The notes beneath the pieces are model-generated. The model did not search any database. It was not told the DNA's origin and saw only the letters and a list, made by a program, of their open reading frames with translations. From JBKEDH01 sp047975295 (lineage in GTDB: Bacteria; Bacteroidota; Bacteroidia; Flavobacteriales; Flavobacteriaceae), in contig JBKEDH010000007.1 in the NCBI GenBank assembly GCA_047975295.1, positions 1 to 15,243 of the forward strand: a stretch of DNA of 15,243 bases. The letters are read 5' to 3'. A program made the translations under genes and the position numbers. Each line of letters begins with the position of its first letter. Within the stretch, counting starts at the first letter, position 1. Shown here in pieces: positions 1 to 7,773 of this stretch.

Positions 1-1
1 A

Positions 2-391
2 CATGGTCTAGGGTATGGTGACAACTTTCAAAGTGTTTTAATGAGTAATTCCATTCGTGAGATGAAACGTTTTATTAAAAAAATGCACAAAATGAAACGT
101 AACATTAACAACTCGGCTTATTTGGGCGATTTATTGGTTACGGGCTACTCGATTTTTTCTAGAAACCGCATGTTTGGCAATATGATTGGCAAGGGTTACA
201 CGGTAAAAAGTGCCATGATGGAAATGAGCATGGTTGCCGAAGGATATTACGCTGCCAAAAGTGCCCAACTACTTAACGAGAAAAACAAAAAGAAAACACG
301 CCTGCATATTATAAATGCCGTGTACCAAGTATTATACGAAAACAAGGAACCAAAAAAAGTATTTAAAAAACTAACCGAAAAATTAAACTAA
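2..391 (+). CDS. gpsA: Glycerol-3-phosphate dehydrogenase [NAD(P)+], C-terminal part (5' end outside window)
   Basis: The reading frame is open to the left window edge (H-G-L-G-Y-G-D-N precedes the first ATG at 41), so this is the last 129 residues of a longer gene and the ATG at 41 is internal. The enzyme reduces dihydroxyacetone phosphate to sn-glycerol 3-phosphate in the cytoplasm, the first step of phospholipid synthesis; family members are about 330 residues. Seen here are the substrate-domain landmarks: the GLGYGDN stretch, the GDLLVT motif, SRNRMFG (the Arg-Asn pair that contacts substrate and cofactor in the family), the VAEGYYAAKS helix, and the closing AVYQVLYENKEP signature. The N-terminal Rossmann fold and the catalytic Lys lie outside the window. 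The stop is 4 nt before the next gene, which suggests cotranscription although the products are functionally unrelated. Confidence 0.93.
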   Translation, partial: HGLGYGDNFQSVLMSNSIREMKRFIKKMHKMKRNINNSAYLGDLLVTGYSIFSRNRMFGNMIGKGYTVKSAMMEMSMVAEGYYAAKSAQLLNEKNKKKTRLHIINAVYQVLYENKEPKKVFKKLTEKLN

Positions 392-395
392 ATTT

Positions 396-1607
396 ATGCG
401 TATCTATTTTTTACATTTATGTAGCATTGCCCTTTTTACATTTAGCTGTTCTTCACCAAAAAGCAATACAACAAATATTACGGCACAGCCTATAGATGCT
501 GTAGTTAAGGGCGATATCTTGGAAGGCCCTTCGGTATTTAACGATCCCGACCGTTTTGTTTGGGGCGGTAGTGTTATTAAAGGCGACGATGGCAACTACC
601 ACATGTTTTACAGTACATGGGAATGTGGCGATTCCTTACCCATTTTTAGAAATTCCTGGGTACTTTACTCTAAAATAGGGTATGCAACTTCCAAATTTCC
701 AGATAGGGATTTTAAATTTCAAAAAATAGTACTTACCGGAGCAAAATTGCAGGGAGACTCGCTGGCTTGGGATGCACAATCGGCACATAATCCACACATT
801 AAACAGTTTAATAACAAATATTACCTATATTATGTAAGCTCCAGAGACGTAGATGTTAACGAAAAAGACACCTTATCGTTAAACTTGAGCAAACGTGACC
901 GCATACAACAAAACCAAAAAATAGGAGTTATTGTTTTCGATAATTTCGAGCAGTTATTGTCCGGTAATTTCACACGTTACAAAACACCTTTACTTACTCC
1001 AAGAACTCGTGTAAAACCCGATAATATTGTTAATGCTTCACCAAAGGGCACTATAGCCAAACCCGATAATATTGTGGTGGTCAATCCATCGGTTGTACAA
1101 CGCCCAACCGATGGCAAATATCTGCTATATTTTAAAGGCAATATATATACACCCGAATGGCGTGGTGTACATGGCGTTGCACTATCCGACAGCCCAACAG
1201 GCCCTTTTGAACCTTTAGATGATTTTGTTTTCGATATAAAAATGGACGATGGTTCTATTGCTTCGGCCGAAGACCCCTATGTATGGTACGATTCGAATAA
1301 AAAGAAATTCTTTGCCGTTATGAAGGATTTTAGCGGACAAATAACCAAAAACGTACCCAGTTTGGCACTTCTGGAATCGAACGATGGCATTAAATGGACT
1401 CAGCCCGTTAATCCATTGTTTATGAAAAAAGAGTTGGTTCTTAAAAATGGAGATACCATAAAAGTTAACCGTTTGGAGCGTCCGCAACTTTTAATAGACA
1501 ATAACGGCACACCCGTTACTTTGTATTGCGCTGCTGCTCTTATTAATATTAATCCCAGAAAAGACGGTGCTTCGTTTAATGTACACATTCCACTTAAAAA
1601 GGAATAA
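396..1607 (+). CDS. Exported GH43-like five-bladed beta-propeller lipoprotein (putative glycosidase)
   Basis: 403 residues. A short hydrophobic signal ends at Cys18 (TFSC-SS), a loose Bacteroidota-type lipobox, so a lipidated envelope protein is inferred. The body has repeated blade-like segments typical of the GH43/GH32/GH117 beta-propeller fold: NDPDRFVWGGS with G-x-Y-H-M-F-Y (about 49-74), AHNPHIKQFNNKYYLYYVSS (about 130-149), NPSVVQ...GKYLLYFKG (230-248), EDPYVWYD (292-299) and RLERPQLL (359-366). Asp50 or Asp52, Asp293 and Glu361 are plausible catalytic acids. The substrate cannot be read from sequence; no SusC/SusD or sulfatase gene is adjacent. The start is 4 nt after gpsA. An internal in-frame 15-codon duplication (KPDNIV at 207-212 and 222-227) lies in a presumed loop. 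The fold call is fairly secure, the exact family less so. Confidence 0.72.
   Translation: MRIYFLHLCSIALFTFSCSSPKSNTTNITAQPIDAVVKGDILEGPSVFNDPDRFVWGGSVIKGDDGNYHMFYSTWECGDSLPIFRNSWVLYSKIGYATSKFPDRDFKFQKIVLTGAKLQGDSLAWDAQSAHNPHIKQFNNKYYLYYVSSRDVDVNEKDTLSLNLSKRDRIQQNQKIGVIVFDNFEQLLSGNFTRYKTPLLTPRTRVKPDNIVNASPKGTIAKPDNIVVVNPSVVQRPTDGKYLLYFKGNIYTPEWRGVHGVALSDSPTGPFEPLDDFVFDIKMDDGSIASAEDPYVWYDSNKKKFFAVMKDFSGQITKNVPSLALLESNDGIKWTQPVNPLFMKKELVLKNGDTIKVNRLERPQLLIDNNGTPVTLYCAAALININPRKDGASFNVHIPLKKE
1014..1075 (+). repeat. In-frame 45-bp-spaced direct repeat inside the GH43-like gene
   Basis: A 17-bp identical string (AAACCCGATAATATTGT) occurs at 1014-1030 and again at 1059-1075, exactly 45 bp (15 codons) apart, so the frame is kept and KPDNIV appears twice. 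The bases after each copy have diverged. It looks like an old tandem duplication within the gene rather than a mobile sequence. Confidence 0.8.
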
Positions 1608-1656
1608 TAATCGCTCTTATACTAAACACATTTAATTTATTGACCATATTGTTTGA

Positions 1657-1722
1657 GAAATGATGAGTCTCTTATAAGCAATGATTTGAGATTCTTCATT
1701 TCGCTTTGTTCCATTCGAAATG
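1657..1722. repeat. REP-like inverted repeat between convergent genes
   Basis: GAAATGATGAGTCTC (1657-1671) pairs with GAGATTCTTCATTTC (1688-1702) at 13 of 15 positions across a 16-nt loop. CATTTCG (1697-1703) also pairs perfectly with CGAAATG (1716-1722), so two hairpins compete for the same arm. It sits between the 3' ends of two convergent genes, where a folded RNA could end transcription from either side. The GAGATTCTTCATTTCG...CGAAATGA form resembles short dispersed palindromes common in Bacteroidota genomes (recalled, not searched). The rest of the 1608-1753 gap shows nothing else. Confidence 0.6.
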
Positions 1723-1753
1723 ATAAATGATATCTATGTTTAAGGAACAAGAT

Positions 1754-4171
1754 TTAAATTAATTTGGAAATAGAACTGTCGGGACTATAAGGTTCTCCAT
1801 AAAAGGCTTCCCAACATTTAGAAAATTGTTCGAAACATTTTCTCGCTTTATTCTTATCGGTTTTGCTTAAAATACTCAGTTTGTACCTCAAGGCATCTTC
1901 GTTTGTAGCGTCGAAAATAAAGATAGCACTTGTAATTTTGTAGATTAAATCGGGGTTAGGTTTTTTATAATCGTGGTTTAACAAACGTTCTAAGGTTTCG
2001 ATTACCTCGGTATGGATAGTATTTTTATAATTATCCACAATTTCCGATTGTATATCGGCAATTAAAGTTCCTTTTTTTATAATATCGAGATAAATATCTA
2101 TAAAATTTATACCTTGAACAGCTTCAATGTCTGTAAGTGATTTTAGTTTGTCGTGCAGTTTAAAATAAGTACCTAAATCGACTACAACCCCCTTATTTAT
2201 TGTAATAGCCCATTTTTTGTCGGCATAAATAATTTTTAAAGTATCGTCGGCAATAGCAGTTCTAATGGCCTGCAAATACGTACTACGTATGTTTTTGGCT
2301 CTTTTGGGACTATAACCGGGCCATAAAATATCCGAAAGCTTTGAAGGCGAAATACCTCCGTCCTTTAAAGTGTGGTACAGGATAACAAAAAGGAATATTT
2401 TTTTCTTTAACGATAGTTCTACCAATACATTTTTCCCCGACAGATCTAAAATTTCAAACTTACCAAAACAATTTACTTGTATTTGAGAGCTTTCAACTTT
2501 AGTGATTCCAATGATGTCGTTACTTAAAACCGTTTTCTTTTTATGCTTGTTTCTTCTTTTTGTTAAAAGAACAATTCCGAATAAAAAAGCCGATCCCAAA
2601 AGTATCCATAGCCAAATATTACCACTTCCTTCTATGTTTTTGGAAGGAACGGAATGTTTAAAAACTGTTTTTACCTCTTCGGGACTTATGGCTCGGTTCC
2701 AGAACGCCACATCTTTAATACCTCCAAAATAAAATTCTTCCCATTGGTCGCTGCCTAAAACAAAACTGTTGTTAAATGTTTTTAGATAATCGTTTATGGG
2801 GATAACCTCGACCAAATTACCATTTTTATAAAACTTAACCGTATTGTTATTGGTACATGTTATGGCAATATGCTGCCACTGGTTGGGCGTAATAACCAAG
2901 TCGTTGCTAATAACATCTTTTATATTGGGAAAGGTTAAGCAGATTTTTTCCTTCCGTATTTTAAATACAACCGATTCGGCGGCCGAAAGTACAGCTCGAT
3001 TTTCGGTTATTTTTTCGGGATTCATCCAAAAAGAAACGCTTAAGGCATCGAAATCTGCCTTGCTTCTGGTTTGAAAATACAGGTTGTTATCAATCTCTTT
3101 AAAGTAGGCATAACCACCTTTTTCGGGATCGTTTTTATATCTTAGGTTATTTTGAAGTACTTCTATATTAGAAAACGATTCCTTTGGGTTTAGAGGTAAA
3201 TGGAACAGTAAGCCTTTTTTTATATCTAACTTTCGCGATCTGAATGTTTTAAACTTATCGTAAGTATTGGCGTTAAACGAAAACATTTTTGGAATAAAGT
3301 CGTAACCTTCCTTAAAGGGAACAGCATTTAAGGTTCCTGTATAACGTCCCGAATTTTCTTTGTACGAAAACGATTTTGAGCTAAGATGGGCAATACCATT
3401 GCTTATTAGTAACGGGTTATCTTTCCATCTTACGTTGTTTAACGATATGCCTAAACTATCCTTTACATCGACCCGAACTGTTAATGGTAATGTCGATTTT
3501 ATTTTTGTTATCGAATCTGGTGACTGGTTTAAAATAAAATTGGGAAATTTTCCGGTTCGTGACAAATAAGCATTAACAGCCTGGTTTAATGATGATATTC
3601 GTATCGGTTTTTTCTGAGTATCCCTATGGCTATATAAAGGAACATACTCAAAATGGGTAAATGTATGGGTAGGTACATTTTTTGTGTATAAGTTGTTATA
3701 ATCGGCGGGAAAAAACTTGCCAAGTTTGACATAGGTTACCCACTTATCAATTTCTTTATTTTCGAAAATAAGAATCTGTTTTTTATTTTTTTCTAAGGTT
3801 TCTGTTAAAGGCAGTAAATTATGGGATAATAAAATGATGTGTGCTTCTAAATAGTCTTTAATTTTTTGTTCCCAACCATTATTTTCCTCAAACAAAAACG
3901 CAATCAATTCACGAGGATGTACAGAAATAAAGGCTTTTATGTCGGTTAGATCCTGTTGGGTAAAAGTGCTGCTTTTTTTAATAATAAAAGCACGGTACCC
4001 CTGGTTTAACTGCGTGCCTATCTCTATTTCGTTTTTAACTATGGTAGGAAAAATGACCTCATCTATGTACGCTTGCCTAAATTTCGGTATGCTATCATTT
4101 TGGGCAAAAACAAATCCCTTACCAAAAAACAGTAATACTAAAATAAGGACTATTTTTATGTTATTTACCAT
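1754..4171 (-). CDS. Membrane-spanning SARP/BTAD-type regulator with degenerate PI-PLC-like and LamG-like sensor domains
   Basis: 805 residues. In order: signal peptide 1-23 (...VFAQ); a region about 30-215 resembling the PI-PLC X-like fold, including a F-I-S-V-H-P-R-E-L-I-A-F-L-F-E-E strand-helix signature (81-96); a linker; a LamG/concanavalin-like domain about 320-505 (ALSVSFWMNPE, NQWQHIAIT, FYKNGNLV, FGGIKDVAFWNRAISPEEV); one membrane helix about 519-536 followed by a KRRNKHKKK stop-transfer patch; a winged-helix domain about 564-660 (QVNCFGKFEI, ISPSKLSDILWPG, KRAKNIRSTYLQAIR), as in SARP-type regulators; and an alpha-helical BTAD-like domain to residue 805. The layout implies a periplasmic sensor joined to a cytoplasmic DNA-binding output in one chain. 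The PI-PLC active-site histidines are absent: the first His in the chain is His85. It converges on the GH43-like gene and diverges from mgtE. Target genes and ligand are unknown. The wHTH and LamG calls are stronger than the PI-PLC call. Confidence 0.78.
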   Translation of the reverse strand: MVNNIKIVLILVLLFFGKGFVFAQNDSIPKFRQAYIDEVIFPTIVKNEIEIGTQLNQGYRAFIIKKSSTFTQQDLTDIKAFISVHPRELIAFLFEENNGWEQKIKDYLEAHIILLSHNLLPLTETLEKNKKQILIFENKEIDKWVTYVKLGKFFPADYNNLYTKNVPTHTFTHFEYVPLYSHRDTQKKPIRISSLNQAVNAYLSRTGKFPNFILNQSPDSITKIKSTLPLTVRVDVKDSLGISLNNVRWKDNPLLISNGIAHLSSKSFSYKENSGRYTGTLNAVPFKEGYDFIPKMFSFNANTYDKFKTFRSRKLDIKKGLLFHLPLNPKESFSNIEVLQNNLRYKNDPEKGGYAYFKEIDNNLYFQTRSKADFDALSVSFWMNPEKITENRAVLSAAESVVFKIRKEKICLTFPNIKDVISNDLVITPNQWQHIAITCTNNNTVKFYKNGNLVEVIPINDYLKTFNNSFVLGSDQWEEFYFGGIKDVAFWNRAISPEEVKTVFKHSVPSKNIEGSGNIWLWILLGSAFLFGIVLLTKRRNKHKKKTVLSNDIIGITKVESSQIQVNCFGKFEILDLSGKNVLVELSLKKKIFLFVILYHTLKDGGISPSKLSDILWPGYSPKRAKNIRSTYLQAIRTAIADDTLKIIYADKKWAITINKGVVVDLGTYFKLHDKLKSLTDIEAVQGINFIDIYLDIIKKGTLIADIQSEIVDNYKNTIHTEVIETLERLLNHDYKKPNPDLIYKITSAIFIFDATNEDALRYKLSILSKTDKNKARKCFEQFSKCWEAFYGEPYSPDSSISKLI

Positions 4172-4274
4172 AATAACAAGGTACTTTTCTTTAAATATAT
4201 TTTGTTTTTTTATATCAGCACCATCATTTTCGTTTGAAGGAATTTAAAATAATGATTGCTGTTGGAATTTACCC

Positions 4275-4282
4275 CAAAAATA
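4275..4282 (-). promoter_or_regulatory. Candidate -7 element for the membrane regulator gene
   Basis: Read on the minus strand this is TATTTTTG, a match to the Bacteroidota TAnnTTTG consensus. It would leave a leader of roughly 95 nt before the start at 4171. No good -33 TTG is seen at the right distance, so support is weak. Confidence 0.3.
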
Positions 4283-4482
4283 AAAAACTTAAAAGAACAT
4301 TTTAAATAATATTGATATAGTTAGTAAAAAGCTTGGTAATTAGTAGAAAAAAGGCGTCTTGGCTTTTCTATTTTCTAACAAACACCTAAGAATTAAATAT
4401 GAAATTAAGCTATTTTTAATCAAATTACATATGTTCACAGTATTAAAAACACTAAAATAACTTATATTTTACAATAAGATAG

Positions 4483-4490
4483 TATATTTG
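4483..4490 (+). promoter_or_regulatory. Candidate -7 element for mgtE
   Basis: TATATTTG matches TAnnTTTG, about 60 nt before the mgtE start, giving a leader of roughly 50 nt. A -33 TTG is not obvious. That leader is too short for the known large Mg2+-sensing leader RNAs. Confidence 0.45.
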
Positions 4491-4549
4491 GGCAACCACA
4501 GAAACAAACGTTTAACGATTTGTAATCCACTCCCAATATTAAGCATAAT

Positions 4550-5923
4550 TTGTCTGAAGAAAGAGAAAACATACAATTTGAATTAACCGACGAGCTGGTA
4601 TATCGTGTAGAAAGTCTTATAGAATCTAACGACGATAAGGCGCTTCAAAAGCTTTTAAAAGAATTCCATTACGCCGATATTGCCGAAATTCTCGACGAAC
4701 TTAATCTCGATAATGCCGTTTATGTTATTAAGCTGTTAGACTCCGAAACAACAGCCGACATATTAATGGAGCTCGACGAGGACAATCGTGAAAGGGTATT
4801 ACGCAACCTATCGTCGAAAGAAATTGCCGAAGAAATTGGCGAACTCGATACCGACGATGCTGCCGATATTATTTCCGAACTTCCCGAAGAACGCCAGCAG
4901 GAAGTTATCTCACAAATTGAAGATGAAGAGCATAAGGCCGAAATTACCGAGCTTTTAGCTTACGACGATAATACTGCGGGAGGCCTTATGGCTAAAGAAC
5001 TTGTAAAAGTGTACGACACTTGGACGGTTGCAGGCTGTTTGCGCCGCATTCGTGGGCAGGCCAAAGAAGTTACCCGAGTACATTCGGTTTACGTGGTCGA
5101 TAAAAATGAAAAACTTGTAGGGCGACTGTCGTTAAAAGACCTAATTGTAGCCAAAAATGAACAGAAAATAGCCGATATATACATATCTAATGTCGATTGT
5201 GTAAATGTTCACGACAATACCGACGATGTAGCAAGGCTCATGCAAAAATACGATCTCGAAGCCATTCCCGTAGTGGATGACAACCAAAAGCTACTGGGGC
5301 GCATCACCATCGACGATGTAGTGGATGTAATACGTGAAGAAGCAGAGCGCGATTATCAATTAGCTGCCGGTATCTCGCAGGATGTCGAGGCCGACGATAG
5401 TATTTGGAAACTAACAAAAGCACGATTGCCTTGGCTTTTAATAGGTATGTTTGGCGGTATTGGTGCTGCAAGTATTATAAGTGGCTTTAGCGATGCTATG
5501 GAAAAATATCCTGCACTACTCATGTTTATCCCTCTTATACAGGCAACAGCGGGCAATGTCGGGGTACAATCGTCTGCAATTGTAGTACAAGGTCTTGCAA
5601 ACAACACACTAGATGGTAATATTCTTAGTCGCCTTTTTAAAGAGTTTTTATTGGGCTTGGTAAACGGTCTTGCTATTTCGGTAATCGTGTTGTTTATTAG
5701 TCATTTCGCCTTTAAAACTACATATATGGAATCGTTAACTATTTGTGTCGCATTAATAACCGTAATCATTATGGCGGCCTTAATAGGTACTTTTATTCCT
5801 ATTTTTTTAGACAAACGCGGTGTCGATGCTGCTGTAGCTACAGGCCCTTTTATTACTACAAGTAACGATGTTTTTGGTATATTTATCTATTTTATGGTTG
5901 CCAAATTTATACTCGGCTTTTAA
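4550..5923 (+). CDS. mgtE: Magnesium transporter MgtE
   Basis: 457 residues, the usual family length. It transports Mg2+ (and often Co2+) across the inner membrane as a homodimer whose cytosolic domains close the pore when Mg2+ is plentiful. Domains seen: the acidic helical MgtE N domain about 15-137 (repeated E-I-L-D-E-L and D-A-A-D-I-I-S-E-L-P patterns), two CBS motifs about 145-205 and 205-265 (with LVGRLSLKDLI and LLGRITIDDVVDVI), a connecting helix, and five membrane helices from about 293. AGNVGVQSSA (334-343) and the ATGPFITTSNDVFG motif (429-442) are conserved; Asp440 should correspond to the pore Asp. The start is TTG at 4550: no ATG or GTG lies between it and the in-frame stop at 4523, and MSEERENIQF is a natural N-terminus. 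A terminator follows. Confidence 0.95.
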   Translation: MSEERENIQFELTDELVYRVESLIESNDDKALQKLLKEFHYADIAEILDELNLDNAVYVIKLLDSETTADILMELDEDNRERVLRNLSSKEIAEEIGELDTDDAADIISELPEERQQEVISQIEDEEHKAEITELLAYDDNTAGGLMAKELVKVYDTWTVAGCLRRIRGQAKEVTRVHSVYVVDKNEKLVGRLSLKDLIVAKNEQKIADIYISNVDCVNVHDNTDDVARLMQKYDLEAIPVVDDNQKLLGRITIDDVVDVIREEAERDYQLAAGISQDVEADDSIWKLTKARLPWLLIGMFGGIGAASIISGFSDAMEKYPALLMFIPLIQATAGNVGVQSSAIVVQGLANNTLDGNILSRLFKEFLLGLVNGLAISVIVLFISHFAFKTTYMESLTICVALITVIIMAALIGTFIPIFLDKRGVDAAVATGPFITTSNDVFGIFIYFMVAKFILGF

Positions 5924-5959
5924 TTTTTTCCTCGGATAAATTTACATTACCGTTAAAAC

Positions 5960-5994
5960 AAAAAGCACCTGCATAACTTGCAAGTGCCTTTTTT
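5960..5994. terminator. Bidirectional rho-independent terminator
   Basis: GCACCTGCA (5965-5973) pairs with TGCAAGTGC (5979-5987) with one mismatch around a 5-nt loop. An A-run stands on the left and a T-run (5989-5994) on the right, so the same hairpin can end mgtE on the plus strand and tRNA-Ala on the minus strand. Confidence 0.85.
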
Positions 5995-5995
5995 G

Positions 5996-6069
5996 TGGAG
6001 AAGATCGGGCTCGAACCGACGACCTCTTGACTGCCAGTCAAGCGCTCTAGCCAACTGAGCTACATCCCC
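5996..6069 (-). tRNA. tRNA-Ala(GGC)
   Basis: 74 nt on the minus strand. It folds as a cloverleaf: acceptor GGGGATG/CTTCTCC, D arm GCTC/GAGC, anticodon stem CTTGA/TCAAG with loop CTGGCAG (anticodon GGC, reading GCC/GCU Ala codons), T arm GTCGG/CCGAT with loop TTCGAGC, and discriminator A. The G3-U70 wobble pair, the alanine identity element, is present. Position 6 against 67 is T-T, a mismatch in the acceptor stem. The terminal CCA is not encoded. The 3' end is a few nt from the shared terminator. Confidence 0.93.
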
Positions 6070-6091
6070 TACCTGTTTAATATTTCCTATG

Positions 6092-6099
6092 CAAAAATA
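6092..6099 (-). promoter_or_regulatory. Candidate -7 element for tRNA-Ala
   Basis: On the minus strand this reads TATTTTTG (TAnnTTTG), 22 nt upstream of the tRNA 5' end, a sensible spacing for a short 5' leader. The -33 element is not clear. Confidence 0.4.
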
Positions 6100-6223
6100 G
6101 AAACATTTCATTAATACAGAAACATATCACCCAAAATTTTACGAACTTCGTCCCTTTAAAATCTAACAACAACCATATCAAGAATGGCAATACCAATAAA
6201 ATTAGGTTTACAACACCAATATA

Positions 6224-7558
6224 ATGGTTACAGACATTGGCTTTAAACATATAAACAAACTTGCCATTCCGGCATTAATTTCGGGTATTTCCGAGCCTAT
6301 CCTATCCATTACCGATACCGCCATAGTGGGCAATGTATTTATTAATGCAACCGAAGCATTGGCTGCCGTAGGTATAGTAGGTACATTTATATCGATGTTA
6401 ATTTGGGTTTTGGGACAAACACGAAGTGCTATATCGTCCATTGTATCGCAATATGTAGGCGCACAAAATATAGATGCCATAAAAAACTTGCCCGCGCAGG
6501 CTATTTTTATTGTAACGGCACTAAGCCTTTTAATTATTATTGTTACTTACCCTTTAACCAACGCCATTTTTACACTTTATAATGCTTCCAATTTAATTCT
6601 GGAGTATTGCTCGACCTACTATAAAATACGTGTTTTCGGATTTCCGTTTACACTATTCACCATGGCTGTTTTCGGTACGTTTCGAGGGCTTCAAAATACC
6701 TTTTACCCTATGATAATTGCTATAATAGGTGCTGTTTTAAATATTATCCTGGATATTATTTTGGTTTATGGTGTTGAAGACTTTATCCCTGCCATGCATA
6801 TTAAGGGTGCCGCCTATGCCAGTTTTATCGCTCAATTTGTTATGGCACTATTATCGGTATATTTTCTATTGAAAAAAACAAGTATTTCGTTAAAGTTTAG
6901 CTTACCGTTTAATAAAGAAATTGAACGCTTTGTCCTTATGGTTCTTAATTTATTTGTTAGAACATTAGCCTTAAATGCCACATTATATTTTGCCACCCGC
7001 TTTGCGACAGGTTATGGGTCGGCATATATTGCGGCTTATACCATTGCCATAAACTTATGGTTTTTTTGTGCTTTTTTTATTGATGGTTATGCTAGTGCCG
7101 GTAACATCCTTTCCGGAAAATTATTGGGAGCCAAGGCATATAAAACCCTATTGACTTTAAGCAATAAGCTTATTAGATATGGTATTATTCTCGGTATTAT
7201 ACTGGCTTTATTGGGATTTATATTTTATTATCCTATAGGTAATATGTTCTCTAACGATCCTTTGGTTCTCAATCTTTTTTATCAGGTATTTTGGATTGTT
7301 CTTACCATGCAGCCCCTTTGTGCACTTGCTTTTATTTTTGATGGGATGTTTAAAGGGTTAGGGCGTATGCGTTTTTTGCGTAACATTCTACTATTTTCTA
7401 CTTTTATCGTATTTATTCCCATACTTTTTAGTTTAGATGCGATCGGTTTTAAATTAGAAGGTATTTTTATAACATTAAGTATCTGGATGATGGCCCGTGG
7501 ACTACCATTAATTATAAAATTCCGAAAAACATTTATACCGCTCTCGCAAAACCTTTAA
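6224..7558 (+). CDS. MATE-family efflux transporter (DinF-like)
   Basis: 444 residues, almost all hydrophobic, consistent with the 12-helix MATE fold made of two six-helix bundles. These inner-membrane pumps use H+ or Na+ gradients to expel cationic drugs and metabolites. The N-terminal signature is seen: NKLAIPALISGISEPIL (11-27) followed by SITDTAIVGN with Asp31 in the first helix, the TAIV-G element typical of the DinF branch. FGTFRGLQNT about residue 150 and FDGMFKGLGRMR near the C-terminus are the paired loop motifs of the two halves. The ATG at 6224 gives the usual N-terminus; an ATG at 6184 is in another frame. The substrate cannot be assigned. The next promoter overlaps its stop codon. 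Confidence 0.9.
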   Translation: MVTDIGFKHINKLAIPALISGISEPILSITDTAIVGNVFINATEALAAVGIVGTFISMLIWVLGQTRSAISSIVSQYVGAQNIDAIKNLPAQAIFIVTALSLLIIIVTYPLTNAIFTLYNASNLILEYCSTYYKIRVFGFPFTLFTMAVFGTFRGLQNTFYPMIIAIIGAVLNIILDIILVYGVEDFIPAMHIKGAAYASFIAQFVMALLSVYFLLKKTSISLKFSLPFNKEIERFVLMVLNLFVRTLALNATLYFATRFATGYGSAYIAAYTIAINLWFFCAFFIDGYASAGNILSGKLLGAKAYKTLLTLSNKLIRYGIILGIILALLGFIFYYPIGNMFSNDPLVLNLFYQVFWIVLTMQPLCALAFIFDGMFKGLGRMRFLRNILLFSTFIVFIPILFSLDAIGFKLEGIFITLSIWMMARGLPLIIKFRKTFIPLSQNL

Positions 7559-7563
7559 CTTTG
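7556..7563 (+). promoter_or_regulatory. Candidate -7 element for the small membrane protein pair
   Basis: TAACTTTG is a full match to TAnnTTTG and its TAA is also the stop codon of the MATE gene. The distance to the next ATG (7595) is 31 nt. No TTG is visible at -33. It would let the small genes be transcribed apart from the MATE gene. Confidence 0.5.
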
Positions 7564-7594
7564 CAACATATTAAAATAAGTAAAAGACAAGATT

Positions 7595-7771
7595 ATGCTA
7601 CTACTTACGGTTTTTCAGGATATAGAGGGCATTAAGGAAAAAATAGAGAATGCTCCTGATAAAGATTACGAAATAGGCGTTTTTATTGGTACTATGCTTC
7701 CTTTTGTGGTGCTTGTAGTTATTGCTTATGTTATTTTTAGATACAATAAAAACAAAATAAAAAATCAATAA
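7595..7771 (+). CDS. Small single-helix membrane protein, 58 residues (hypothetical)
   Basis: A 58-residue frame from ATG 7595 to TAA 7769-7771. The N-terminal half is charged and amphipathic (QDIEGIKEKIENAPDKDYE); the C-terminal half is one membrane helix about 28-48 (VFIGTMLPFVVLVVIAYVIF) followed by a basic tail (RYNKNKIKNQ). The basic tail suggests an N-out or peripheral N-terminus with the C-terminus in the cytoplasm. No family is recognised. Supporting a real gene are the good -7 element upstream, the sensible composition, and the 2-nt gap to a second small membrane ORF. Confidence 0.65.
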   Translation: MLLLTVFQDIEGIKEKIENAPDKDYEIGVFIGTMLPFVVLVVIAYVIFRYNKNKIKNQ

Positions 7772-7773
7772 TT

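Larger units (their letters stand above)
4172..4549. other. Divergent intergenic region (378 bp) between the regulator and mgtE
   Basis: This AT-rich gap carries the start regions of both flanking genes. Candidate -7 elements are listed separately at 4275-4282 (minus) and 4483-4490 (plus). A small inverted repeat, TAGAAAA (4344-4350) and TTTTCTA (4364-4370), lies between them and could be an operator, but it is short and AT-rich. No convincing small gene or structured RNA is seen. Confidence 0.5.

Noticed and set aside
3939..4247. Plus-strand ORF of 102 codons over the regulator's 5' end
   Set aside because: It runs antisense to the signal peptide and sensor domain of a well-supported gene and its composition is not protein-like; a shadow frame.
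4344..4370. TAGAAAA/TTTTCTA inverted repeat as an operator
   Set aside because: Seven AT-rich base pairs over a 13-nt spacer are expected by chance in this gap; kept only as a note in the region entry.
6184..6246. Short ORF starting at ATG 6184 before the MATE gene
   Set aside because: About 20 codons, overlapping the MATE start in another frame, with no support beyond an open frame.
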